A stretch of 64,000 bases of DNA, taken from the NCBI GenBank assembly GCA_017562135.1, contig QEYB01001053.1:1022833-1086832 (forward strand). The letters run 5' to 3'. Both the position numbers and the translations under genes were made by a program. Below are positions 47,887 through 58,500 of this stretch, one piece after another. Below the pieces are notes generated by a model. That model was given only the letters and a program-made list of their open reading frames with translations, did no database searches and was not told the DNA's origin. Source of the stretch: Dipylidium caninum. Lineage: Eukaryota > Platyhelminthes > Cestoda > Cyclophyllidea > Dipylidiidae. Numbering within the stretch: the first letter of the stretch is position 1; the number at the start of each line of letters is the position of its first letter.

Positions 47887-48955
47887 ACCCACTTTTGTGT
47901 GACGAAAATGATTTTCTGCTGTAGGCTTTGGAGAGTCTACCTTGAGCGCCGTTTCCCCATCATTGTGAGAGAATCGAGTTTCACCATCCCCTCAGGATAT
48001 CATCGTCTAATTTTGATTACGGCCACTTCGATTAACATCTTCGACCCGCCAATTGACGTTTCCAAACTACTTAGACAATCTATGACCTGCTTACTTTTAG
48101 AATATTGGCGCAAGTGTCGCTTGCCTTAAATCCTTGTTCGAGCGGACATACAATGAAGAAAATGGCCATCTTCTTCTTTTCTTCTTGTTGGAATTGGAAT
48201 CTTTCGTCCTGGCAAGAACAAGGTTACTTGAGGAGAAAAGCGCGATTTACGCATGTGTTTATTTGGCCGTGTCGCCACACCAACTGACAATGAACGAGGA
48301 CGTTGAGAAAATGTCGGCTGCTATGTCTCACGTAAAGGACTATAATGTGATTGGAGTGCCGAAGAAAATGGCAATATTTTTGTGACGGGACTTCACTAAT
48401 GCCCACTCGGTCCCAGCTTTTCCACTTTATTGCTTTCTTGATGAAAAAGTTTCTTCTCCAGAATGGCGCGATTGTCGCATGTTGTGGGAAGAAGGATGTC
48501 CATTCTGTCATGAGGAACATGACCACAGCATCTTCTGTTAATCCTCAAAACTTCGCTGCTTTGCAAAACTTTTGAGCAAATGATAAAAGCAGACCAAGTG
48601 ATCTAGACAAAGGGAGACTCTCGCCGTCTGGGTAGTTCTCTGACCGTCCAACTTTTACTATCAAATACCAAGAGATTATTCAGTTGGATGCCGAGATTTA
48701 TTTATTGTGAGCAATTCTTCCCAAAGTTACATTTAGAGCCCGGTCATCAGAATTGCGATTGTCTCCATTGTCAGCGAATCATTTCTTTCCTTCTTTTCCT
48801 TGCAACGGTACGACGGTTGTGATTCCCATCTCTTCGCCTAAAGCTTCCTATACTTCTCCCCATTTCACTCAACTGCTCCGTGTGCCCCGTGCATTGAGCA
48901 AATGCCAGAAGTAGTGCAATAGCGTCTCCCACCATATTGATAGAAGCGATGGCCC

Positions 48956-48971
48956 TCTCTCTCTCTCTCTT
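48956..48971. repeat. (CT)8 microsatellite
   Basis: An uninterrupted CTCTCTCTCTCTCTCT run of 16 bases. Confidence 0.9.
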
Positions 48972-51433
48972 TGCCTCCACTTCAAATACACTCCCTACCG
49001 GGTTTCTCGTGGAAGAGCACCGGTGAGGTAAGGTTGCTATTCACTTTATGTATGCGAGCTGAAGCTGGTGCGCAGTACCAAATTAGGCGTCTACTCCACA
49101 CACACTTTGGGCCATTGAGGACGCGCAAGCGATGCAACTGGGTATACGTGCCTGTTTTAGTCAAAAAGGTCGTTGGCAAATGAGCAAAGAAAGCCCCGAT
49201 TTATTTTCTTTGGAGTCCAATCCACTATCTAAATGGAAAATGTCGTGGGTAACTTCCGGCCACCGTCCTCCTGTTTTTCCTTACTGGGCCGGTGGAGTGC
49301 CACCAGAAAGAGAGAGAGGAAGCGCGACGTCTACTGCCAGTACAGTTTGAGGGTGCCATGGGTGGAGTTGGTGAATGAGAGGGTTTCAAATGGACTCCTG
49401 ATTATCCAGTGATCTCTATTGATGCCAACCGGCAATAGCTGCGGTCGAGTTGAATCCATTCAGTTTAAGTCGCACACGTCTGTTAGACGGAGGACTCAGC
49501 AGAGTCCCAGTGGGAGAGGCAGTGATGGAAGGAAACTGCGCTTAATAGAGCGTGGCGTAAGGACGAGGACCGGAAGCGGGAGGAAGAGAAGGCGAGGACG
49601 AGATCGTAGCGGGGGTGAGTGTACCTCACTGACCAACACACTGGACTCGGTTCCTCGTGAGAGTGACGAGAGTGTGAGTTTGCCGGCAGAATAAGCTTTT
49701 CCACATAAAGCAGGCAGGAGAGTGTACTGTTCAACACAACATGGTGCCACTCGTGCCGAACCGAACAATGCAGTGGAGAGGGTGTGAGGTTACTGACAGT
49801 CTGATTATGCTCCAAGAGACGGTCGGCAGACAATGGGCTGTTGCCTCAACTCTTCACATAAGTGTCCTCGTACCTGCGCCGCATCCTGTATCGTCTACGG
49901 AGGCGCTGCCTCCACGCCAATTTACTCGCAGCTCCTTCTGACTCCAGCACACATCAGAGGCCCGGCAACCAGAGGCCACCCATCATTTCCACGTACGTTG
50001 ACAACTCTGGTTGCCCCTTGTGAGGGGGCTTATACTTGCTCCTCATGTTAGTAGCCGCACATCACTCGGACCATCACAATGCGGCTGGAACGACAGGCAC
50101 GTTTCAATTATTTAGCGCCCCATATCCGCTTAAGCAGATGTCACCGAACGTGTTCAAGCCAAATTCCGTCTCTCCTACTATAAATTCGGGTCACTTAACA
50201 GAACTCATAGCCCTTCGAATTTGCCTGCACTGAAGACTGTGGGTCTATCAGCGTTATTACTTGCTTGCCTGACATACGCGAGGACTTAGTCCTCGTTTTT
50301 GCCCTACTAACGCTTCGACGGCTACGTTCTTGTGTTCGGCCTCCCCAGCGGCGGTCAAGCACAATGGAGGCACGACTCTTCTTCAGGCCATTGTCATCTT
50401 GCTTTACGCTTAAATCAACCAGCTCGTGGGGCGGTGTACCTGCTCTTTCGCCTGTGCGACTCTCGAGTAAGTGCACTCCAGACCAGCTTGTCATTGAAGA
50501 TGTTGGTGCCCATGCCTCAACCTCCGTACGCAGAGTGTTGAGAACTCGCCGTAATCCTGTTAGTCTTGAGGCCGAGATGACCGTTCAGACAAACGTTGAA
50601 GTGTGGAGAGCACAAGTGTGACTGAGCGACTCAAACATCTTGTCTGGTATTGAGGAGCGATTAGTCCCCTTTCGCCCCACTACCTGCTAGACAACCTGGA
50701 CGCCGTAAGGCGATTCCGTGATGATGGGAGAGAGACAAAGTAAAACCATATATACAGTTGTGTTTGTCTTGGGGAGAACAAATTGGCAGATGATTCATGG
50801 AAGGCAAGCTCAGATGTCCACCTATGTTGTTCTACAATAAACGGAAGAAATCATCGAAGACCCAAAGAGCTAAAGCGTTCAAGGAGGAAGAGTTAGAGTT
50901 GAATCCACCTCTTGTTGATAGCGTCTCCACGTGCATGGCGTGCGGTGCCCGCAATCTGGCATGAGTCCACTGTTTGGAAGACCTTGGCGGGAAGGACTCA
51001 CGTTCGACTGAGTGGATAATCCAACGACAATCGCTTGTCGAGTTGAAACTCTCCTTTACAGCGGCACGATGGCGTGCTGCATTTAGCTGTTGAATGCAAT
51101 GGTAGGCCACCGTTGGTAACGCGAAGAGGAGACGAGGGACAAAAGACATGTGATCCTCGTCATCTTTCGGCTGCATGAAGCATCACATTCGCGACATGCT
51201 GTCATCGCAGAATGCGGAGGCAGCGTGTAGAAGCAATTCCGCCCATCCTCCCGCTTCACCTAAATTGGCGAGGCTTGCAACACACATTTCATTCTTGCCA
51301 AATCCTCAATCTCCAAGAACTTCCTCGCCTTCGCACACATGCACATAGTTGCATTCCTCGCAGCAGCCTTAATCTTAATAATTTCTCCAAATATTTGCCA
51401 TTCGCGTTGCTCAGTCTATGCTCTGCTTAATTA

Positions 51434-51454
51434 GAGCACAGCCACAGCCACAGC
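51434..51454. repeat. Short ACAGCC hexamer repeat
   Basis: About three tandem copies of the hexamer ACAGCC in a stretch of mixed composition. Confidence 0.75.
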
Positions 51455-52000
51455 TAACGCCAATGCAGTATGGCGGAACACATCCACGATTCCTCCTAAC
51501 TAATGGAGGCATGTACCAGGACACTCGCCAACATGCATTCTGCCCACGCGAGGCCAGTTGAGGTGCAATGGTTGAAGGCGGACTCTTCCTCTCGCATGGC
51601 GGAGGATATTTGCCAAGTGTGTTCTCTCCTCGGAGCTCTCCTGTCTGCACTTACTGCCGCTCCCGATTGGCGGCCTCGTTTCTGCTTGCCTCAACTAAAC
51701 TCTACCGTCCAAAGGCATGTCTGCTGAGCGACGGTGGCTCTTGATTTCCACCACTCATTGACGGGGCACGCGGAATCTTGTCGGCGCCATGTGTGCGCTC
51801 TCCTCGGAGCTCGCCAAAATTATATTGATTTTCGCCTTGAAATCAAATTTGAAATTTGCAGGCAGAGTAGAGACGCCGGTGCCTGAGACCGACAAGAACA
51901 GTGTGCTCATGTTCGTTCACCTGCTACCTGGTAGGCTGGATGGAAGAGGAAGAGCTGTGTGGAGAGAATGTAAAAAGCTTTGAGGACTCCTGGTCGCTCA

Positions 52001-52025
52001 CTACACCCAGTAACACTGGGTGTAG
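52001..52025. repeat. Perfect inverted repeat, 11-bp arms, 3-bp loop
   Basis: CTACACCCAGT, then AAC, then ACTGGGTGTAG. The arms are exact reverse complements and pairing ends at both outer edges. It could form a hairpin or cruciform, or be a symmetric protein site. No gene is attached to it. Confidence 0.9.
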
Positions 52026-54974
52026 CTGACAGTGAGGATCTGCCCGTGAGTACTCCAATTAGGTGGACTGTATTCTTCACTGCGCATAACTGCCTACTTT
52101 ACCAGTCGTCTAAGCAGTAACGGTCTGGAGGACCTCATTCGGTTCCTGATTGCACGCGGCTGAATGTAAAGTCAAGTAAGAGGTGAGGACAAGGAGGGCA
52201 ACGAGCATGTCGTGGGGCTTCGTGGTGACTCCGGTTGCTACTATCAATCTCCTGATAGTCCGGATTCCTATTTTGCTTGGATTTCATTAATTATTAAAAT
52301 CTTTTGCGAAGATGCTGTAGTCATATCCTTCATGGCACCACGTATTCATCCGCCTCCAGCCCCGATATCGCCATTAGCGATAACGAGAGCTTTTCTCCAC
52401 CGCTCCGACTCCGTCTCATCCACCTTCTGGCTGACACCACCGGCCACTGCCTCACCGTCCCTCCCTACCCGAGGCGAGGCTCGCCACCCTGACGCAGAGC
52501 CTGATTGACGCGTGAAACGAAGTCAGTTAACCGCGACGGTGACGAGGATGACGATGATGAAGAGAAGGAGGAGGAGGATGTGAAAAGTGGCTTCTGCCAT
52601 CTCCACCGCAGCAGAGCTTCTTACCTCGGAGTAGGTATTCCGCCAAGGCGACAGCAGTCCACGCCAGGGACCACGTATTTAAGTTGAAGTGGAGCCAGTG
52701 GGGCAGCAAGAAAACGTTGAAGATGAAAAAGCCAAGGAAGGCGATTGCGAACATTTCTACGCTAGACAACCTCATTTTGGCAGCAGTCATGCGCCAATGA
52801 CGCAGTTCGCACATAGGCGCATGTATTGGTTGTGGGTATTTTCAAGTGTTCCTCTCGTGGATCGCATATTTCGTGGACATGTGGCACCGCGGTCAGGCCG
52901 GCTCGTCGTCAGGCCACCCTCTCCGTGCAGAATGGTCGGCATTACTGCAAAGAGGGAAAATAATTATATCGCCTTCCTTCCATCCATCTATTCACGGCCG
53001 CTCCCCTTTCAATAAAAGGTTCACCAAGTCCTGTCTCTTCACTCTATCCCAAATAAAACACATTTCCTGTCTATCTTGAAGGGTCTCCCTTCCACTCCTG
53101 CATTTGCACCTACTATTTCGACTGTCTCGCTGCCTCCCTCCAACCATCAGCCACGCAATGTGCTCCACCTTCCCCGCGATGTTGAACACAGACCTTCTCC
53201 ATCGCCTCCATCCAGCTCGACTCGATGTAGCGGTTGTCACCTTCTGCCTCCGCCCAGTCCCCTGATTCAGCACTGCCAGTCAGGTGCACTCAATCAGGTG
53301 CCTACCACTCGCAGGCACGCAGCTCACGACCTGCGTGCGGCATCCAAAACATTCCACTGCAGGTGGTTCACTCCGATCGTCCCATCTGGGTCATTGAGAT
53401 CTCAACCCAAGCAGCCAGTTGTCAAGTAACGAACCGCCCTAACCACTTTAACACGACATGATTTCTCACATTCGCAACCTCTCTCCCTCCCTCCCCCCCT
53501 TCAATCTTCCCTTCCCTCTCTTCCTGCCTCCATCCACTCCCAACGTCACTTCTCCCTCCGCTCCCGTGTGCGTGCCAAGGTGGTGGAGTGAAGGCTTCGC
53601 TGGAGCAGTCACCTCGGATGCGCACAACGCTTCACCGACCCACCAGCATTAGTAGGTGCTGTCAGCACAGACCCAAGTAGGCGACCACCCCGCCTCACTC
53701 CAAGCAACCACTTCCCTTCCCGTCTGTTTTGTGGCGGACCGCGGCGTGGCACAGAGTAACGCTTACCACCCAGAGGATGATGACGAGGAGGAGGCGTTCC
53801 TCCAACACGCCTAACTCTTTGGCATATCCGCCTACAACGCAAGTCCATATGATCGGTGCAATTGCTCCAACTGTCCTCATTGCAACTAACTGGCTGCGAT
53901 TACATTCTTTTCTTAATCAATTTGCCTCTCTCCATGTCAATACCCCACAATTTTGCTACCGACCTACATTCCCCCATGACGTCTACACCACATTGCCCAC
54001 CTCAAACTCTCTTGTGCGCTGGTAAAAGAAAAAAGCCTCTCTCCTTTACTGCCGTTATGAGTATTGACACCAGTAGCGCATTCATGTGTTGATACTCTAC
54101 ACTTGTGATAGCCACATATTAATTGCATTCTGTGAATAACAGAACATCTTTATTAACACTGGGGGAGAGCTCTTGTTTGGCGCAACATATATCCTCTGCA
54201 AATACTACCAACTTGCCCGCTTGATGGGCATTGTAGTAACAACAACATTGTTGCGGCTCTCCCGATTTTCCTCCCTCCGACATGGCAGTTTTTTGTCACA
54301 GCACACGAAATCTGTCAGCTCAATTGATGACAGTGTTGGTCGTTTCCACCGAGATATGAGCGCAATTGCCTAGGGAGTGACAGTTCACCCGGGGTTGCCG
54401 CAGTAGTGAAGACGACTAAATCGGGGTTCAGGAATTCGGTGGTGTATTTTGCTCAAGTAAATCTGAGCCAACCCAGAGGCTACTTGCCCATGGCCTTCAG
54501 GCTTCATAATAGTGGGTTTTGAGAGGTCACTGTTACTGCTCCCGTCTCCGAGTCCCCTGCTGCCCTGCTACTTAGGGACGACTTTCTGGTTCCCCGTCTC
54601 ATTACATCAACGCCGACGTTCTCGTGGGTGAACTGGAAACCAACGTTTTCGGGACCTCTATGAAAGGTCCAGGTAATTCGCAAAATTGCCATCTCCATTA
54701 TTCTTGAAACTGAAGACGGGAAATCTTAACTCTCCCAGGCCTACATACGACAACGGAGATCTCTGGACACGACACCAAAGACAGATGCCGTGGAAAATAA
54801 GCGATTTTTCGGCTTCGTTACGCCCACTTACGGCTTCGCGGCATTTTATAAGCCCCGAGGACTAAGGGGTAGTCGCAGAATTGATCAAATTTAGTTTCGT
54901 TGCGACAAACAGTATCTGGCTTGAGAACTTTTGTGTTTCATTGGACCAAATAAACAACTACCTTTGTAACACCT

Positions 54975-55511
54975 TGTTTCGGACGAATTGTTAGTTGAAA
55001 TGTTTCTTGTTTTTCTCCCTTACATCGCCTCAATTTTGCACTTGAACGCAAAGTGCAAATTCGAAACAAGGTGCATGTCTCATGCGTTATTGTTTGCAGT
55101 ATGAGGCATAGTGTTATGGTGTTGAAGGACCTTTTCATAATTGATCAGAACAGATAGTTTTCGCTTAAAGCGTTGTTTATTAAACCACTAAAAGTGTTCA
55201 CGATACGTTGTGGCCATAAGTGGCCGACTGGGTTCCACCAATTCGCAGAGTATGATTTCCCTAAGAAACTCACATACCACGAGGAAAATGCCTTATTGTG
55301 GGTGGTGGTGTAGGTGTGGCAACGCGGCTTCTCGCATGGAAAGTCACTCTTTTCGCACAGACTTATTACCGCATGGCAACCACTCCTCATCTCCAGTGAC
55401 ATTTCATGGCAAAAGCAGAATTATGCCATAGAGAGGCAGGAGACGAGCAAATTGTGCATTGTTCAGTGAGTGTCACTTTGGAGAATTCATGAGGGACCTG
55501 TAATTCTTTGC
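54975..55511 (+). repeat. Dispersed repeat, copy 2
   Basis: Direct-orientation, diverged copy of 47365-47886, with conserved words in the same order spread over the whole length. The copies are separated by about 7.1 kb. Target-site duplications were not evident by eye, and the exact edges are uncertain by a few tens of bases. Confidence 0.75.
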
Positions 55512-57240
55512 CAATCGTCAAAATTTTGCCAATTCGCGAAAGATTTGAAGAAATTGATGAAACCTAACAAAGGGAGGATCAGGACAATGAGGAGATTGAT
55601 GGGAGCAAACCGGAGCCACCACGAATCCCCACGACATGCTCGTTCCTCTCATTGTGCCCCCCTCCTACTTGGCTTGACATTCAGCCGCGAGCAATCAGGC
55701 GTTGGATGAGGTCCTCTCCACTGCTACTGCTTAGCTGCCTGTTAAAAGAGTCGTTATGCACGGTCAAAAATGACAGCCTGCTTAATTGGAGTAATCGCGG
55801 GCAGATCCTCACTGTTAACAGAGTCTGTTTTGTTGGGTGTAGTGGGAGACCATGAGGTCTCGAGGTTCTCTAAGTTCTCTCCACACACTTTCTCCCCTTC
55901 CATCGGGTCTACCAGGTAGAAGGACAGGGGCAGACTGTGGCCCGAGTAGACTGCGGTTGAAAACGAAATTTCCACGCCCTTCTTGTCGATCTTACACACT
56001 GGTGACTCTACTCTACCACGGAGGTGTGATGGTGTTGGACATCTCTTTTTCACGTGCTTCAAGAAACGCTGCACAGTCCCCGACATCTTTGTATTACCGC
56101 AATGGACCCTAGGGGTACTGGTCGGCAGTTGACTCTGGTGGGTGTCGACCCGCGTCTCTCGATTCGCCTGAATATAATGTCGGCTTAACTGCTTTTGCCA
56201 CCATCCGCGTCACTGATTCTCGTTCGCCCGTCAGAACCTATTTCACAGAGACTCGTATTTTATTTCACTCGTGCACGAGTGTTGTCGCTTGGCTTACTGT
56301 AGGGCTGGGAGTGGGGATTGCTGGGTGGAGGAGTTCATGGGACGGACACATCACACTCCAGTGAGGAATGGAATCCGTGGAGTGCGGGTGTTGCGTTGCA
56401 TAATTGAGTAGTACAGGCTGTTGCCATTGCAGTTACCACAGCGTCGGTGTGTGGCAGATATGTCGGAATCGTTAGTTGGTGGCTGAGTTCTCGTGTGATT
56501 CAGTCTATCCTGTCCATCTCCATGCTGAGGAGTGGAAAAGTTCGCCTCTGAACAAAAGGTCGTCCATCTGTTCTCTGCGCACTTCTGAATGTAACCGTTA
56601 GGGAGCTAATGTCAATGTGACCTTTTAGGTGAACTGGTTTCTACCGCCTGTCTTCTGGCTATCTCCAGTCCACCACTTATTGAAGAGCACCAGTCTAGTA
56701 GAGGTGATGCGACAAAGAAGGCAGCCTTCTGCGGCGAATCCACTCCCCAGTGGAAGAGTGCAGAGTCCACCCAACTCCTTCCGAAAGATCTTTTCCGTCT
56801 GTCTGGCATCTTCATTTTGTTTTCTTGGATTCAAACTCCCTCACTCACTGGTCGAAATGGCAGGGGGGCAAAATAGCTTTTCGTAACGTATCGCCCCCAT
56901 AGGCAAGGCGATTTCTTCTTCACCTACCGTCTCTGACTCTGTCGGCAAAATCAAGCGTTTTAGGGCTAAAAAGTACGAGGCAGGAGGTCGGAACGAGTTG
57001 ACTCTGGAACAGAGACCATCGTTGAAGTTGCTGGCCGGCCTGGAGACTCAGCAGAACTTCAACGAAATGAAGTCAGACGAAACGAGGCAAATGACTCCGT
57101 TGGAGGATGACATGATCCCCTCCCTCCTTCAGCAACAACTCAACGTCACATTCATCGCCAACATTCTATACAACGTAGAATATATGCCACGGGGCTTCAT
57201 ATGGGCGAGTGTACACACGCATGTGAGACTCACGGCTACC
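55512..57240. other. Gene-free stretch
   Basis: ORFs of up to 110 codons on either strand have no recognisable motifs or linked splice sites. No repeat or RNA gene was noticed. Confidence 0.5.
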
Positions 57241-57252
57241 TAACACGAACTG

Positions 57253-57286
57253 ATTGGGTGTCGCGCGCCACCAGCCCTGTATAAAA
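57253..57286 (+). promoter_or_regulatory. Promoter-like site: inverted CCAAT and TATAAAA
   Basis: ATTGG (inverted CCAAT) at 57253-57257 and TATAAAA at 57280-57286, followed by a GC-containing segment and an ATG 56 bases after the TATA box. The spacing is that of a compact TATA promoter. A signal-peptide-like frame begins just after that ATG. Confidence 0.38.
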
Positions 57287-57351
57287 CGCCTCGCCTCCAC
57301 GGTATTTCCAACTCACTTCAAGCTAGGTCCGAGGAGACATTATGCGGTGTC

Positions 57352-57516
57352 TTAATCTTACTTCTTGTACTTCTTCTCGCAACAAATGCAATTCTTGGCT
57401 CAGATAGCATGGCGAAAAACCTACTAAGGCGGAGGAGGGCTACAAAGGCTGATACCGACCCGGATTTTCAAATGCCTCGAATCATAGACGGATTCCATAG
57501 AAAAGCAACGATGTAG
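57352..57516 (+). CDS. Candidate small secretory-peptide ORF with a tetra-arginine site (start out of frame)
   Basis: From 57352 the frame reads LILLLVLLLATNAILGSDSM, then AKNLLRRRRATKADTDPDFQ, then MPRIIDGFHRKATM and a stop at 57514-57516. A leucine-rich hydrophobic core ending in ATNA, a tetra-arginine site and a short C-terminal peptide are the layout of a secreted peptide precursor. The nearest upstream ATG (57342-57344, MRC) is one base out of frame with it. Either the assembly has a one-base error here, as seems to have happened twice in LLGL, or the ORF is fortuitous. No family is recognised. Confidence 0.28.
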   Translation, partial: LILLLVLLLATNAILGSDSMAKNLLRRRRATKADTDPDFQMPRIIDGFHRKATM

Positions 57517-58500
57517 TGCCAGTGAGGGCAAATTCAGGCCCTCAAACGGCGCCATTTCCCTCATTCTCCATTCTTCTCCAACCACACACACTCTCCTATT
57601 ATTCGCTTGATGTTACCATCTAACCTATTTGACATTGTATGACTAAAGCAATATTGGCTTTTGGGATATTGACGACTTTGGTATTCTCGGGAAAGTGTCG
57701 AGTTTTGGTGAGTCGAAGCCTCTTCTCTCAACCACCCTCACGGAATCGGTTGGCAGTGCCTGCTGCTGGCAAACAGTCTCGTGGAGATGAGACGCCTCCC
57801 CCTTCTCCACATGACTGTGTCAGGTTTGAATGTGTCTGTCTCCCCTTCTCCTCTCACTAGCATTACCAAAACAGGGACGGGAAACTGCCTCGTGCGCACT
57901 GACAGCCCTCGAAATGGGCGTCTTTGGATGGGGAGACTTTCATCGTCGAGCACTGGTGCAAAATGAGGCACATAACTCGTGGGTTTCGTCCACGTACGCC
58001 ATTTTTGACCACAACACCCCACGCAAGTGTCTGTCGTAGGGCCATGGGACAGACCCGCCCTGTGGAGATAATAAGTAAGGAGGGAAGATGTACCAAATGG
58101 CTAGCCTCTCTCGCCGTCCAACTCTCTCTTCCTTCCCACCTATTCTTCAAAAATTTCGTTCATCTACTCTTGCCTAAATAATCTGTGTGCACGCCAGTGT
58201 GTCGAAGGAGTTAGCACGGGTTTGGCCAAATCCACATAAGCAAATCCACATGCCGATGCACAGTCGCCCCAACAGCTGGGCACGCATTCCTCTACCCGTT
58301 TCTCCCTGAACTTCCTTCCAGTACCCAATGAATGGCTCTCTCCTCACAATGGCCTTTACAGTCGCCTTCACGAAGTCGTCTCGACGCTGTTGGTGAGCTT
58401 CCAAATGGAGGCCCCCAAATATAATTAAAGAGATGGAGACACACACACAATGAAGAATGGGCGGATGCAAAAGCCTCACAAGTTGCTAGAGAAAACAGCC

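Larger units (their letters stand above)
47887..54974. other. DNA between the two dispersed repeat copies
   Basis: About 7.1 kb with no recognisable gag, protease, reverse transcriptase or integrase motif and no supported gene. It contains CT repeats (48956-48971), an ACAGCC hexamer repeat (about 51434-51454), a perfect inverted repeat (52001-52025) and GA-rich DNA near 52554-52582. Confidence 0.5.

Noticed and set aside
49503..49616. Arginine-rich frame ending at a strong GTGAGT donor
   Set aside because: The acceptor is only moderate and no partner exon was found. The basic composition comes from GA-rich DNA.
50265..50621. Possible reverse transcriptase fragment (FGLPSGG resembles the FGL motif)
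   Set aside because: No neighbouring RT motifs (such as a YxDD box) occur in any frame on either side. The resemblance is a few residues only.
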